A DNA stretch of 64,000 nt. It comes from Candidatus Krumholzibacteriota bacterium (GTDB lineage Bacteria > Krumholzibacteriota > Krumholzibacteriia > LZORAL124-64-63). The stretch covers positions 18,034-82,033 of the forward strand of contig JAJRZA010000002.1 of the NCBI GenBank assembly GCA_024275485.1, given 5' to 3'. The notes beneath the pieces were generated by a model. It searched no databases and was not told where the DNA came from. It saw only the letters and a list, made by a program, of their open reading frames with translations. This document shows, one piece after another, positions 17,247-25,984 of the stretch. The translations under genes were made by a program, and so were the position numbers. How positions within the stretch are numbered: position 1 is the stretch's first letter; each line of letters starts with the position of its first letter.

Positions 17247-18245
17247 ATGTCCAATCAATTTGATGGCAATGATCAGGGACCACAGATTCCCGAATTCAAA
17301 TTGCCCAACGTGAATCTAGGAAAGCTCCGGGTGATCGTTCCTATTGGGATTCTCCTGATTCTGGCTTTGACAAGTTGGTATACCGTGAATGCCGAAGAGA
17401 CGGGCCTGGTCCTGCGTTTCGGACAATTCGTGCGTGAAACCCCACCAGGTCTGCATTTCAAGATTCCTTTCGGGGTGGAACGGGTTTACAAGGTGGCCAT
17501 CCAGCGTCAGCACAAGGCCGAATTCGGTTTCCGCACCTTGAGTGCCGGCGTGAAAAGCCAATACTCTACCAAGCCCTATCGCGAAGAAGCGAACATGCTC
17601 ACCGGCGATCTGAACGCCGCCATGGTGGAATGGGTGGTCCAGTACCGCATCACCGATCCCTTCAAGCATGAATTCCGGGTGCGCAATGTGGATGAAACCT
17701 TCCGGGACATGAGCGAGGCTGTCATGCGGCGGGTAGTTGGCGATCGCACCGTCAATGAAGTGCTAACCGTGGGGCGTGCCGAAGTGGCCCACGAAGTTGA
17801 GCTGGGGTTGCAGGAACTGTGCGAATCCTATGAAACGGGTATCACCGTTGAACAGGTTGTTTTGCAGGACGTGAACCCGCCCGATGCGGTGAAGCCTTCA
17901 TTCAACGCAGTGAACGAGGCCCAGCAGGCCAAGGAAACACTCATCAACCAGGCACAATCCGAATACAACCGGGAAATACCCAAGGCCAAGGGGGGGGCCT
18001 TGCAAACGATACAGGAAGCCGAAGGTTATGCCCTCGATCGTGTGAACCGAGCCCAGGGTGATGCCTCTCTCTTCAACTCCATTTATTTGGCCTATCGTCT
18101 GGCTCCTGAAGTGACCCGCACTCGCATGTATCTGGAGACCATGAATGAGGTCCTGCCCAAGGTGGAAAACAAAATCATCGTCGACAGCGACATCAAGGGA
18201 ATTTTGCCTTTGCTGAACCTGAACAATGCCAAGGGAGGTAAGTAA
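17247..18245 (+). CDS. hflK: HflK-like membrane stomatin/prohibitin protein
   Basis: A 332-residue SPFH-domain protein: a short cytoplasmic N-terminus, one membrane helix at about residues 29-47, the band-7 domain beginning VNAEETGLVLRFG, and a long C-terminal helical region rich in Ala, Glu and Gln. HflK and HflC form a large cage around the FtsH protease. The ATG at 17247 follows CAGGAG by about eleven bases. hflC starts one base after its stop, so both are one transcript. Confidence 0.93.
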   Translation: MSNQFDGNDQGPQIPEFKLPNVNLGKLRVIVPIGILLILALTSWYTVNAEETGLVLRFGQFVRETPPGLHFKIPFGVERVYKVAIQRQHKAEFGFRTLSAGVKSQYSTKPYREEANMLTGDLNAAMVEWVVQYRITDPFKHEFRVRNVDETFRDMSEAVMRRVVGDRTVNEVLTVGRAEVAHEVELGLQELCESYETGITVEQVVLQDVNPPDAVKPSFNAVNEAQQAKETLINQAQSEYNREIPKAKGGALQTIQEAEGYALDRVNRAQGDASLFNSIYLAYRLAPEVTRTRMYLETMNEVLPKVENKIIVDSDIKGILPLLNLNNAKGGK

Positions 18246-18246
18246 T

Positions 18247-19185
18247 ATGAAACGCATTTCCATTCCTTTGGTTATTCTGCTGGGACTGTTGCTTCTGAAC
18301 TCCGTATATGTAGTCAAGGAGACAGACCAGGTCATCATCACCCAGTTCGGTGAACCGGTGGGCGATCCCGTCACAAATCCGGGACTGAACGTCAAGCTGC
18401 CCTTCATTCAGAAAGTGCACCGTTTCGACAAGCGATTCCTGGAATGGGATGGTGACCCCAACCAGCTTCCCACCCGGGACAAGCGTTTCATTTGGGTGAA
18501 CAATTACGCTCGCTGGCGTATCACCGATCCGTTGAAATTCTTCCAGCGCTTGCACAATGAACGTGGTGCACAAACCCGCTTGGACGACATCATCGACGGC
18601 GAAACGCGCAACGCCATCGCCAAGTATGATCTGGTGGAATTGGTGCGCGTCACCAACCGTCAGCCCGAGGAAAATGAAGACAAGACCCGTGAAAAACCCG
18701 TTGTTCTGGACTCCGTCAAGTGGGGACGCACGTTCATCCAAAAGGAGATCCTGGCCAAATCCCAATCCCGTACCAGTGATCTGGGCATAGAAATCCTGGA
18801 TGTGGAGTTTAAGCGTATCAACTACGTGAGCGAGGTGCAGCGCAAGGTTTACGAACGCATGATCGCCGAACGCCAACGCATCGCCGACCGTTTCCGAAGC
18901 GAGGGAGAGGGCCAGGCTTTCCGCATTCGTGGTGAGAAGGATCGCGAATTGCTACGCATTCGTTCGGAAGCCTATCGCAAGGCCCAGGAGATCAAAGGTA
19001 GTGCCGATGCCGAGGCTATCGCGATCTATGCCAAGGCCTACGACAAGTCGGTCGATACCCGATCTTTTTATGAATTCCTCAAAACCATGGAGTCGTACAA
19101 GACCGGCCTGGATAGCAAAAGCACGTTGGTGCTTTCTTCGGATTCTGATTTCTATCGGTATCTGAAAGGCAGCGACGGGAATTAG
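18247..19185 (+). CDS. hflC: HflC-like membrane stomatin/prohibitin protein
   Basis: A 312-residue SPFH protein: N-terminal membrane helix at about residues 4-22, band-7 domain starting at VVKETDQVIITQFG, and the characteristic EILDVEFKRINYV and ERMIAERQRIADRFRSEGEG stretches of HflC. It regulates FtsH-dependent proteolysis together with HflK. The GGAGG that starts translation lies inside the end of hflK. A strong hairpin follows its stop. Confidence 0.94.
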   Translation: MKRISIPLVILLGLLLLNSVYVVKETDQVIITQFGEPVGDPVTNPGLNVKLPFIQKVHRFDKRFLEWDGDPNQLPTRDKRFIWVNNYARWRITDPLKFFQRLHNERGAQTRLDDIIDGETRNAIAKYDLVELVRVTNRQPEENEDKTREKPVVLDSVKWGRTFIQKEILAKSQSRTSDLGIEILDVEFKRINYVSEVQRKVYERMIAERQRIADRFRSEGEGQAFRIRGEKDRELLRIRSEAYRKAQEIKGSADAEAIAIYAKAYDKSVDTRSFYEFLKTMESYKTGLDSKSTLVLSSDSDFYRYLKGSDGN

Positions 19186-19200
19186 TCAGAAAATTTCTTG

Positions 19201-19230
19201 CCGGGCCGTCCTTGGGGCGGCCCGGTTTCA
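19201..19230 (+). terminator. Terminator after hflC
   Basis: CCGGGCCG at 19201-19208 pairs perfectly with CGGCCCGG at 19218-19225 around a nine-base loop and is followed by TTTCATT. The T-run is short, but the stem is strong and sits 16 bases after the hflC stop. Confidence 0.7.
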
Positions 19231-19276
19231 TTGGGGTATTGAATGAAGAGTGTGGAGAGTTCTGCTAAATGTAGCC

Positions 19277-19305
19277 ATGCCCCTCAAGGGGCATTGTTGT
19301 TTTTC
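19277..19305 (+). terminator. Hairpin with T-run just before the M20 gene
   Basis: ATGCCCC, loop TCAA, GGGGCAT, then TGTTGTTTTT. This is a good intrinsic terminator shape, yet it is only a few bases before the probable start of the next gene on the same strand. It could be a second hflC terminator, an attenuator of the amidohydrolase gene, or a repeat element (a nearly identical hairpin follows the gene). Confidence 0.6.
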
Positions 19306-19311
19306 CAAGGG

Positions 19312-20595
19312 ATGATGTGGGTGCTGGTTGTGTTTATTGTTGCGGGGGCAACCCTTGTTGCGGGGGCAACCATTTCTGGAACCAGACCCGACTTTGCGGC
19401 TCTTGCCGAAAAACATGAGCAACAAACCGTCAACGATCGTCGCTGGCTGCATGAAAACCCTGAGTTGTCCAACCGGGAGACCCAAACCCAGGCCTATTTG
19501 CGGCGGACCCTGGAAAAAATTCCGGGCATCACCTTCATCGAAGGCGATTGGGGCACCGGCTTGGTGGCTGAGCTGCAAGGTGGTCTGCCCGGCCCGCGCA
19601 TTGCCTGGCGAGCCGATATCGACGGCTTGCCCATCACCGAAGACCCGGATCTGCCATTTCGCTCTACCAAAAAGGATACCTTGAACGGTGGGCGTGAAGT
19701 TGGTGTGATGCACGCCTGTGGACACGATTTGCACATGAGCATCACTCTTGGTGCCATCCGCTGCCTGGCTGCGGTGCGCGGTCAAATGCCCGGAACCCTG
19801 ATGATCATTTTCCAGCCCGCCGAAGAAACCGGTGACGGGGCCCACGATATGCTGGCTGCGGGGCTTTTTGATGGCAACCGCAAGCCCAGGTGTGTTTTGG
19901 CTTTTCACGATCACCCGACCATTGCCTACGGGCAGGTGGGCAGCTGTACCGGTTGGTCCACCGCCAATGTGGATGGCTTCAGGCTCACGGTCAAAGGGCG
20001 TGGGGGGCATGGCGCCTACCCGCATAGAAGCATTGATCCGGTGACCCTGGCTGCCAAGATGGTTCTGGCCTTCAACGATATCGTGGCGAGGGAAATAGAT
20101 GTGAATCATCATGCGGTGATTTCAGTTGGATTTATTGAAGGTGGCGCCAAGAACAATGTCATCCCGTCGGAGGTGAAGTTGTCAGCTACCGTGCGCACTC
20201 ATGACGAAGAAACACGCCAAGTCGTTAAAGCCAAGATTGAGCGCACCGTGCGCAGTTTGGCCGAATCCGTTGGGGCACCGGAACCGGAATTGGAATACCA
20301 TTTCGGCACACCTGCAGGTTACAACAATCCGGAATTGGTTGACCAGGTGCGGGAGGTCTTCAGCAGGGTGCTTGGGCCTGAGAATGATATTACTTATCTG
20401 CCGGGAATGGGTGGGGAGGATTTTGCCCGCTACGGTCAGGTTGTGCCGGGATTCCAGTTCCGATTGGGAGTGGCGCCGCCTGGGCAGCAGAACACCATGT
20501 CCCTGCACAGTTCAACCTTCAATGCCGATGAACGGGCGGTGGGGTTGGGCATGAGGTTGGTGGCGGAGGTTTTGTGGGATCAGCTGAATCGATAA
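19312..20595 (+). CDS. M20-family amidohydrolase, exported
   Basis: A 427-residue metallohydrolase of the M20D (hippurate/IAA-amino-acid hydrolase) type. Motifs in order: WRADIDGLPI, MHACGHDLHMS (metal ligands), QPAEET (catalytic Glu pair), GRGGHGAYPH in the dimerisation/lid domain, and the late GMGGEDFARY. A hydrophobic N-terminus (MMWVLVVFIVAGATLVAGA) suggests export. The start is placed at 19312 (second ATG 19315); an earlier ATG at 19243 would put a terminator hairpin inside the gene and spoil the signal peptide. Substrate is unknown, probably an N-acyl amino acid or peptide. Confidence 0.88.
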   Translation: MMWVLVVFIVAGATLVAGATISGTRPDFAALAEKHEQQTVNDRRWLHENPELSNRETQTQAYLRRTLEKIPGITFIEGDWGTGLVAELQGGLPGPRIAWRADIDGLPITEDPDLPFRSTKKDTLNGGREVGVMHACGHDLHMSITLGAIRCLAAVRGQMPGTLMIIFQPAEETGDGAHDMLAAGLFDGNRKPRCVLAFHDHPTIAYGQVGSCTGWSTANVDGFRLTVKGRGGHGAYPHRSIDPVTLAAKMVLAFNDIVAREIDVNHHAVISVGFIEGGAKNNVIPSEVKLSATVRTHDEETRQVVKAKIERTVRSLAESVGAPEPELEYHFGTPAGYNNPELVDQVREVFSRVLGPENDITYLPGMGGEDFARYGQVVPGFQFRLGVAPPGQQNTMSLHSSTFNADERAVGLGMRLVAEVLWDQLNR

Positions 20596-20601
20596 TCAAA
20601 A

Positions 20602-20621
20602 AATGCCCCATGGGGGGCATT
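20602..20621 (-). terminator. Terminator of the NarL-type regulator gene
   Basis: On the minus strand AATGCCCC, a four-base loop and GGGGCATT are followed by TTTTTT, about 40 bases after the regulator's stop codon. It also closes the convergent M20 gene from the other side. Confidence 0.75.
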
Positions 20622-20659
20622 CCCTGAAAAACCTTCCAACCAACAAATCCAATGCCAAA

Positions 20660-21340
20660 TCAGGGCTGAATCCCATTCTGCCTCAACCAGTCATAAGCCA
20701 TCTGGAAAATATCCGTACTGGTTCGCAGCCCCAACTTCTTTTTGATGTGGGAGCGGTGAACCTCCACCGTGCGCGGGCTGATGTTCATGATTCGGGCAAT
20801 TTCAGAAATTTCCTTACCCTGGCCGGTCAACTGAAAGAGTTCCAGTTCACGGTTGCTCAGCACATCCACTGGATTGGAACCCGTGGCGGCCCGACCGGCG
20901 CCGAGTTGATCGACGGTGGCCTGGGTCATGGTATCGCTGAGGTAGGTTTTGCCGGTCAAAACGCAACGGATGGCTTCAAGAATTTTTTCGGTGCCTTCCT
21001 GCTTCATGATGTAGCCCTTGGCGCCGGCTTTCAAACAACGAACCGCGTAGGTGTATTCGTCATGCATGGATACGGCCAAAGTCAGGACCTTGGGATGGTT
21101 TTGGCTGATTTCCTTCAGAAGGTTCAGTCCATTGCTGTTCTTCAGGCTGATATCCACCAGGACCAGGTCCGGACTTTCTTGGGCCACCAGATTCATTGCT
21201 GAAGCTTGATCTTCGGCTTCTCCGCAAACTTCAAGATCAGGTTCCATTTGAATGATGGAGCTGATTCCTGAACGGACCAGTGGATGGTCGTCTACAATAA
21301 GCAAACGAATGGTACGACTCGCACTTTCCACAACTATCAC
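20660..21340 (-). CDS. NarL/LuxR-family response regulator
   Basis: A 226-residue regulator. Receiver domain: acidic pair in LLIVDDHPLVR, phospho-Asp in LVLVDISLKNSNG, Lys in YIMKQEG. C-terminal LuxR-type HTH: LSNRELELFQLTGQGKEISE, ARIMNISPRTVEVHRSHIKKK. The start is a GTG at 21340 with GGGAG six bases before it; the frame runs to 21394 without a ribosome site. No kinase gene adjoins it, so it is an orphan here. It follows the lipoate-ligase-like gene by about 130 bases on the same strand. Confidence 0.92.
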   Translation of the reverse strand: MIVVESASRTIRLLIVDDHPLVRSGISSIIQMEPDLEVCGEAEDQASAMNLVAQESPDLVLVDISLKNSNGLNLLKEISQNHPKVLTLAVSMHDEYTYAVRCLKAGAKGYIMKQEGTEKILEAIRCVLTGKTYLSDTMTQATVDQLGAGRAATGSNPVDVLSNRELELFQLTGQGKEISEIARIMNISPRTVEVHRSHIKKKLGLRTSTDIFQMAYDWLRQNGIQP

Positions 21341-21403
21341 CTGTTTCTCCCGTTTCGATGGTGTTATTCCAGTTGCAGGGTAAATAATCAGCAAGCGGAA
21401 TCT

Positions 21404-21434
21404 GGGCTTTCCTCTCCAAAAGCCCTTCCAATCA
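21404..21434. repeat. Hairpin repeat, copy 1 (GGGCT...AGCCCTTCCAATC)
   Basis: GGGCTTT, seven bases, AAAGCCC, followed by TTCCAATCA. The hairpin plus the TTCCAATC tail recurs at 28712 and 29747. It lies between the lplA-like gene and the NarL-type regulator. Confidence 0.5.
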
Positions 21435-21472
21435 AAACCAGTTTAACCTAATGGGCCGTTTTATGTCAATAA

Positions 21473-22141
21473 TCAAGTGCAATTGGTTGATTTGGCGAGA
21501 TCTGGTAATCCAGACTGCAACTCGTTGTCCAAGAGTGAGTTCCATTGGTTTGAATGAGAAACAAGCCCCAATTCCTTTAGAGAAACCATGAATTTTTTAT
21601 GTTCCCGGCCACGGCGGTAGTACGGTTCTCTTGGTGGATGCTTGAGGTAACGGTCCACCAGGTCCTGTCGGTGGTCCACCAGCAATGTGGAGCTGTAATA
21701 CAACAACCCCTTGGTTCGATACACACAGGATCCACCGATTTTTCGGTCGTCGATAACAAGATCCGATACTCCCCGTTGTTGGACATTGGTCACCCCACAA
21801 CGGGAAAGGCAGGAGATCAACCAGCAACTAACGGCAGAGAATGCACTCTTGATCCCGCCCAGGCCGGCTATGGGCAGCGCGGCCGCAACAATCAGGTTTC
21901 CCGGGTCCAGGACCACGCTGCACCCGCCGCCATGACGTTTGTACAGGGTGATGCCGTCATCGGCAATACTGTCGGTCATCAACTCCAGATCCTGCTTGCC
22001 GCCGCGACCAATGACCACCGCTACATCGGGCCACCCATAGACACGCACCCGACTGACAAGGTCACTTCGGGTGCGGGAAATCAACTCATCGTCAAAATCG
22101 TAGGGAACCGTAACCAGTTGCCCGTCCATTGATTGGCTCAC
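21473..22141 (-). CDS. Lipoate-protein ligase A family protein
   Basis: A 222-residue protein of the biotin/lipoate ligase fold. RHGGGCSVVLDPGNL matches the lipoate ligase motif R-x-GGG-x-V-x-D-x-GNL, and RKIGGSC supplies the expected catalytic Lys. It lacks much of the C-terminal domain of full LplA, so it may be a short ligase or a lipoyl/octanoyl transferase. The start is GTG at 22141, overlapping the stop of lpdA as GTGA; an internal ATG at 22129 is an alternative. As the last gene of the pyruvate dehydrogenase operon it probably modifies the E2 lipoyl lysine. Confidence 0.78.
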   Translation of the reverse strand: MSQSMDGQLVTVPYDFDDELISRTRSDLVSRVRVYGWPDVAVVIGRGGKQDLELMTDSIADDGITLYKRHGGGCSVVLDPGNLIVAAALPIAGLGGIKSAFSAVSCWLISCLSRCGVTNVQQRGVSDLVIDDRKIGGSCVYRTKGLLYYSSTLLVDHRQDLVDRYLKHPPREPYYRRGREHKKFMVSLKELGLVSHSNQWNSLLDNELQSGLPDLAKSTNCT

Positions 22142-23562
22142 CGGATCTTGCGCGGCGGATTGATATGCACCGCTGAGCCGGCCGCCACCTCGGCAGCTTC
22201 CAGGAGCGCTTCGGACAAGGTGGGATGGGGGTGTATGGTGACCATGATGTCTTCCAGTGTGGCTCCCATTTCAATGGCCAGGGTTCCTTCGGCGATGAGC
22301 TCACTGGCCATGGGCCCGACGATGCCCACGCCCAGAATCAGGTCGCTTTGCGGATCGGCGATGATTTTCACCAGGCCGTCGGTGCGCCCGAGGGTGCGGG
22401 CCCGGCCCAGGGCGGAGAGGGGGAATTTGCCCACGTTCACCTCAATGCCCTGCTCCTCGGCTTCCCGTTCGGTCAGGCCGCTCCAGGCGATTTCCGGATC
22501 GGTGAAGACCACCGCGGGGATGGCGCGGTTGTCCATGGCGGCATCACCATTGGCAATGACCTCGGCGGCAACTTTACCTTCGCGACTGGCCTTGTGCGCC
22601 AGCATGGGGCCCTGGGCGGCATCGCCGATGGCAAAGATGTTGCTCTCGGCGGTCCGGCAGGTTTCGTCCGTGATGATGAAGCCTTTGTCGTCGGTTTGAA
22701 TGTTGGTTTTGTCGAGGCCGATGTCATCGGTGTTGGGACGACGGCCGATGGCGACCAGCACCTGATCGTAGTGCTTGTTGATGGTTTTTCCCTGGTGATC
22801 GATGTCCACATCAAAACCGCCGCCATCAACTTCCCTGATCTGTAACACCTTCGACTCGGTCATGATTTCTTCGAGGCGTCCGCTGACCTGTTTGACCATG
22901 ACTTCGACCAGATCATGATCGGCACCCATCAGCAGGCGGGGAAAGAATTCGACCACGGAGACAGCGGAACCCAGTCCCTGATAAACAAGGCCCATTTCCA
23001 GGCCGATATAACCGCCACCGACCACCAGCAGGGTCTCGGGGATGCGTGTCAGGCGCAAGGCATCGGCGCTGCTCCAAACCGAGTTCACAATTCCTTCAGG
23101 CAGGCGGTTCAGGCTGCTGCCCGTGGCGATGATCGCCTCTTCAAAATCCACTCCGCTGACCTCGCCGCCTTCAATGTCCAGGCTGGTGGACGATGTGAAA
23201 CGGGCGTGGCCTTTGATCACCGTCACGTCGCGACGTTTGAGCAGACTCTTGATGCCGTCGGACAAACCCTGCACCACATCGTCGGTCCAGGCCCGCAGGC
23301 GAACCGGGTCCACTTCCATGCCGGTGAACTTCATGCCGAACTGCTCGGCATCGAGGGCCGCTTCCTTGATTTCCACGGCGTTGATCAAGGCCTTCGAAGG
23401 GATGCAACCTTCGAGCAGGCAGGTGCCGCCGGGACGGTCGCGTTTTTCAATCAAGAGCACGTCTTTGCCCAGGTCGGCCAGACGCAGGGCGGCAATGTAG
23501 CCACCGGGGCCACTGCCGATGACAACAACCTGGGTTTCTTCTCGCAGGCTTCCCATCACCAT
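22138..23562 (-). CDS. lpdA: Dihydrolipoyl dehydrogenase (E3)
   Basis: A 474-residue flavoprotein disulfide reductase: FAD-binding VVIGSGPGGYIAA at residues 12-24, the redox pair in CLLEGCIPSK (Cys48, Cys53), NAD-binding LLVVGGGYIGLEMG, second FAD motif IFAIGDAAQGPMLAHKA, and the C-terminal HPHPTLSEALLEAA that supplies the catalytic His/Glu to the partner subunit. It reoxidises the dihydrolipoyl group of E2. The start at 23562 is set by AGGAGA eight bases before it; the longer open frame overlaps the E2 gene. Confidence 0.95.
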   Translation of the reverse strand: MVMGSLREETQVVVIGSGPGGYIAALRLADLGKDVLLIEKRDRPGGTCLLEGCIPSKALINAVEIKEAALDAEQFGMKFTGMEVDPVRLRAWTDDVVQGLSDGIKSLLKRRDVTVIKGHARFTSSTSLDIEGGEVSGVDFEEAIIATGSSLNRLPEGIVNSVWSSADALRLTRIPETLLVVGGGYIGLEMGLVYQGLGSAVSVVEFFPRLLMGADHDLVEVMVKQVSGRLEEIMTESKVLQIREVDGGGFDVDIDHQGKTINKHYDQVLVAIGRRPNTDDIGLDKTNIQTDDKGFIITDETCRTAESNIFAIGDAAQGPMLAHKASREGKVAAEVIANGDAAMDNRAIPAVVFTDPEIAWSGLTEREAEEQGIEVNVGKFPLSALGRARTLGRTDGLVKIIADPQSDLILGVGIVGPMASELIAEGTLAIEMGATLEDIMVTIHPHPTLSEALLEAAEVAAGSAVHINPPRKIR

Positions 23563-23593
23563 GATGTCAGTCTCCTTCTGAATCAGTGCCGGA

Positions 23594-24979
23594 TCAGGTT
23601 TCCAGCAGTAGCAAATTCGGGTCCGAAAGCTGGCGCACGAGTTCGCCCACAAAGCGGGCGGCGTCGGCGCCATCGGCAATGCGGTGGTCGAAGGCCAGGG
23701 TCAACGGCAGGATTTTGCGAATGACGATTTCGCCGTCGCGCACCACCGGCTTTTCCTGCACCTTGCCCATGCCCAGGATGGCCACTTCGGGATAGTTGAT
23801 GGTGGGCAGCATGGCAGTTCCGCCGAGGGGGCCCACATTGGTGATGGTGAAGGTGCCGCCACGCATATCCTCCGGCGGCAATTTGCCTTCACGGGCCAGG
23901 GTGGCTTTTTCAAAAATGTCATCCGAGATCTGCACGATGCTTTTGCTGTTGGTGTTCTTGACCACCGGTACGATCAGCCCGCGTCCGGTATCGGCGGCAA
24001 AGCCGATGTTGTAGAACTTCTTGTAGATGACCTCTTCCTTGAAGGGATCCAGGCTGGCGTTGAACGCGGGGGCGGCGCGCAGGCCGGCGGTGACGGCTTT
24101 GACCACGAAGGCCATCAGTGTCAAGCGCCCTCCGCTGCCACCGGTGCGGCGTTCGCGTTCCTTCACCCTGAAGGCCTCAAGATCGGTTACGTCCGCTTCG
24201 TCCATGTGGGCCACGTGGGGAATCAGGGTCATGCTGGTGACCATCTTGCGCGCAACCTTGCGGCGGATGGAACGCAGTTGTTCGATTTCAACCGGGCCGT
24301 CGAAGCTGAAATCAGGCAGGGGTTCCAGCTCCAGGAAAGGGATGGTGGCCGAGGCATGAGCCGCAAATTCGGCGAAGGCCGTGTCGTCCTTCACCTGTTT
24401 GGCGGGAATGTGCTCCTGATGGTCGGAAGTACGGTCGGAAGTACCGGCGGGAGCACTTGCGGCGGTACTGGTTGCGGCAGTCGGGGCAGTCATTCCGTGG
24501 TCGGCAAAGCGATGCACATCGTCGGGTGTGATGCGCCCGCCGGGGCCTGTGGGAGTGACCAGGTTGATATCCACCTTGAGTTTGCGGGCCAACCGGCGGG
24601 TGGCCGGAGCAGCCGGCACAGGGCGGCGGACACCAGGAATGGCCGCCGGGACATGGGTTTCCGGCAAAGGTGCGGCAATGGCTTTGTCGGGCTCGGCAAA
24701 GGTCTTGGCGGCGGCTTTCTCCTCGGTGGCTGTTACTTCACCGCTGCCGTCGTCGATCACCACCACCACATCGCCCACGTTGACGATGTCGCCCACCTTG
24801 CCCTTGAGGGCGGAGATTTTTCCACCCCGAGGTGATGGAATCGTCACCGCCGCCTTGTCGGTTTCAACATCCATCAAAGGCTCGTCTTCGACGATGTCAC
24901 CGCCTTCTTCCACGTACCACTTGAGGATTTCACCTTCGACGATGCCTTCGCCCAGATCCGGCAGAATGAATTCGAACAC
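23594..24979 (-). CDS. pdhC: Dihydrolipoamide acetyltransferase (E2)
   Basis: A 461-residue E2 with one N-terminal lipoyl domain (modified Lys42 in DVETDKAA), an Ala/Pro/Glu-rich linker, a peripheral-subunit-binding domain around residues 127-165 (ATRRLARKL...GPGGRITPDDV), another Ala/Thr-rich linker, and the acyltransferase core with the active-site FDHRIADG near residue 432. It passes the acyl group from E1 to CoA. A single lipoyl domain is typical of branched-chain and Gram-positive-type complexes. Genes either side are E1beta and E3. Confidence 0.94.
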   Translation of the reverse strand: MFEFILPDLGEGIVEGEILKWYVEEGGDIVEDEPLMDVETDKAAVTIPSPRGGKISALKGKVGDIVNVGDVVVVIDDGSGEVTATEEKAAAKTFAEPDKAIAAPLPETHVPAAIPGVRRPVPAAPATRRLARKLKVDINLVTPTGPGGRITPDDVHRFADHGMTAPTAATSTAASAPAGTSDRTSDHQEHIPAKQVKDDTAFAEFAAHASATIPFLELEPLPDFSFDGPVEIEQLRSIRRKVARKMVTSMTLIPHVAHMDEADVTDLEAFRVKERERRTGGSGGRLTLMAFVVKAVTAGLRAAPAFNASLDPFKEEVIYKKFYNIGFAADTGRGLIVPVVKNTNSKSIVQISDDIFEKATLAREGKLPPEDMRGGTFTITNVGPLGGTAMLPTINYPEVAILGMGKVQEKPVVRDGEIVIRKILPLTLAFDHRIADGADAARFVGELVRQLSDPNLLLLET

Positions 24980-25003
24980 GATCAGATCTCCTTGGACTGC
25001 TCT

Positions 25004-25984
25004 TTAAAAATCGAGCGTTTCTTCAATGCCCCGCGCAACCTGGCCAGCAGTGGGAAGGTAACTTTTCTCGCGCCCGAAGTAGGGTGTCACCACGTCGTAG
25101 CCGGTCAGCCGTTTGACGGGAGCTTCGAGATAAAGCAGGGCCTTGTCGTTGATGCGCGCGACGATTTCCGAAGAGACGCCGTAGCTGCGCGGCGCTTCCT
25201 GGACAACCACGCAACGGCCGGTTTTGGTGACCGATTCGACGATGGTGTTGCCATCCAGCGGCGAGATCGTCAACAGGTCGATGATTTCGATGCTCGTGCC
25301 CCGGGCTTTTTCCACCGAAGCTGCCGCCTTCAGGGTCTGGCGCATCATCGCTCCCCAGCTGACCAGGGTCAGATCGGTGCCTTCCTGCACGACCTGGGCC
25401 TTACCCAGGGGCAGGACCTCTTCGGCCTCGGGCACTTCTTCGCGGAAGGCTCGATAAGAGTGCTTGGGCTCCATGAAAACCACAGGGTCCGGATCGCGAA
25501 TAGCCGCCACCAACAACGCCCGGGCGTTGCGCGGACCGCTGGGCGTGACAACTTTCGAACCCGGCAGGTGGGCGTAAGTGGCTTCCCGGCTTTCGCTGTG
25601 ATGTTCCAACGCCCGCACGCCGCCGCCAAAGGGCATACGGATGACCATGGGCAAATTAACCTGTCCGTGGGTGCGGGCCCTCATGCGGGTCGCATGGGCT
25701 TCGAACTGGCCCATCATCAGGTAACTGAAGCCGGAGAATTGCATTTCGCAAACGGGTTTCAGCCCGGCCATGGCCATGCCGATGCTGGTGCCGATGATGC
25801 CGGATTCAGCCAACGGGGTATCGATCACACGCTCCTTGCCGAACTCTTCCAGCAGGCCGTCGGTCAGTCGGAAGACACCGCCGTCCCGGGCCACATCCTG
25901 ACCCAGCACCAGCACGTTCTTGTCACTGGTCATCTCCTGCTTGAGAGCCAGATTGATGGCTTGCACCATGTTGAGTTTAGCCAT
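25004..25984 (-). CDS. pdhB: Pyruvate dehydrogenase E1 beta subunit
   Basis: A 326-residue transketolase-type pyrimidine-binding subunit: VLVLGQDVARDGGVFRLT, then RVIDTPLAESGIIG, a central SGFSYLMMGQFEAHATRMR, and the C-terminal LLTISPLDGNTIVESV. It closely follows the PdhB pattern of alpha2beta2 complexes; a branched-chain keto-acid enzyme is the alternative. Its start overlaps the end of the E1alpha gene by eight bases. It forms the ThDP site together with E1alpha. Confidence 0.93.
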   Translation of the reverse strand: MAKLNMVQAINLALKQEMTSDKNVLVLGQDVARDGGVFRLTDGLLEEFGKERVIDTPLAESGIIGTSIGMAMAGLKPVCEMQFSGFSYLMMGQFEAHATRMRARTHGQVNLPMVIRMPFGGGVRALEHHSESREATYAHLPGSKVVTPSGPRNARALLVAAIRDPDPVVFMEPKHSYRAFREEVPEAEEVLPLGKAQVVQEGTDLTLVSWGAMMRQTLKAAASVEKARGTSIEIIDLLTISPLDGNTIVESVTKTGRCVVVQEAPRSYGVSSEIVARINDKALLYLEAPVKRLTGYDVVTPYFGREKSYLPTAGQVARGIEETLDF

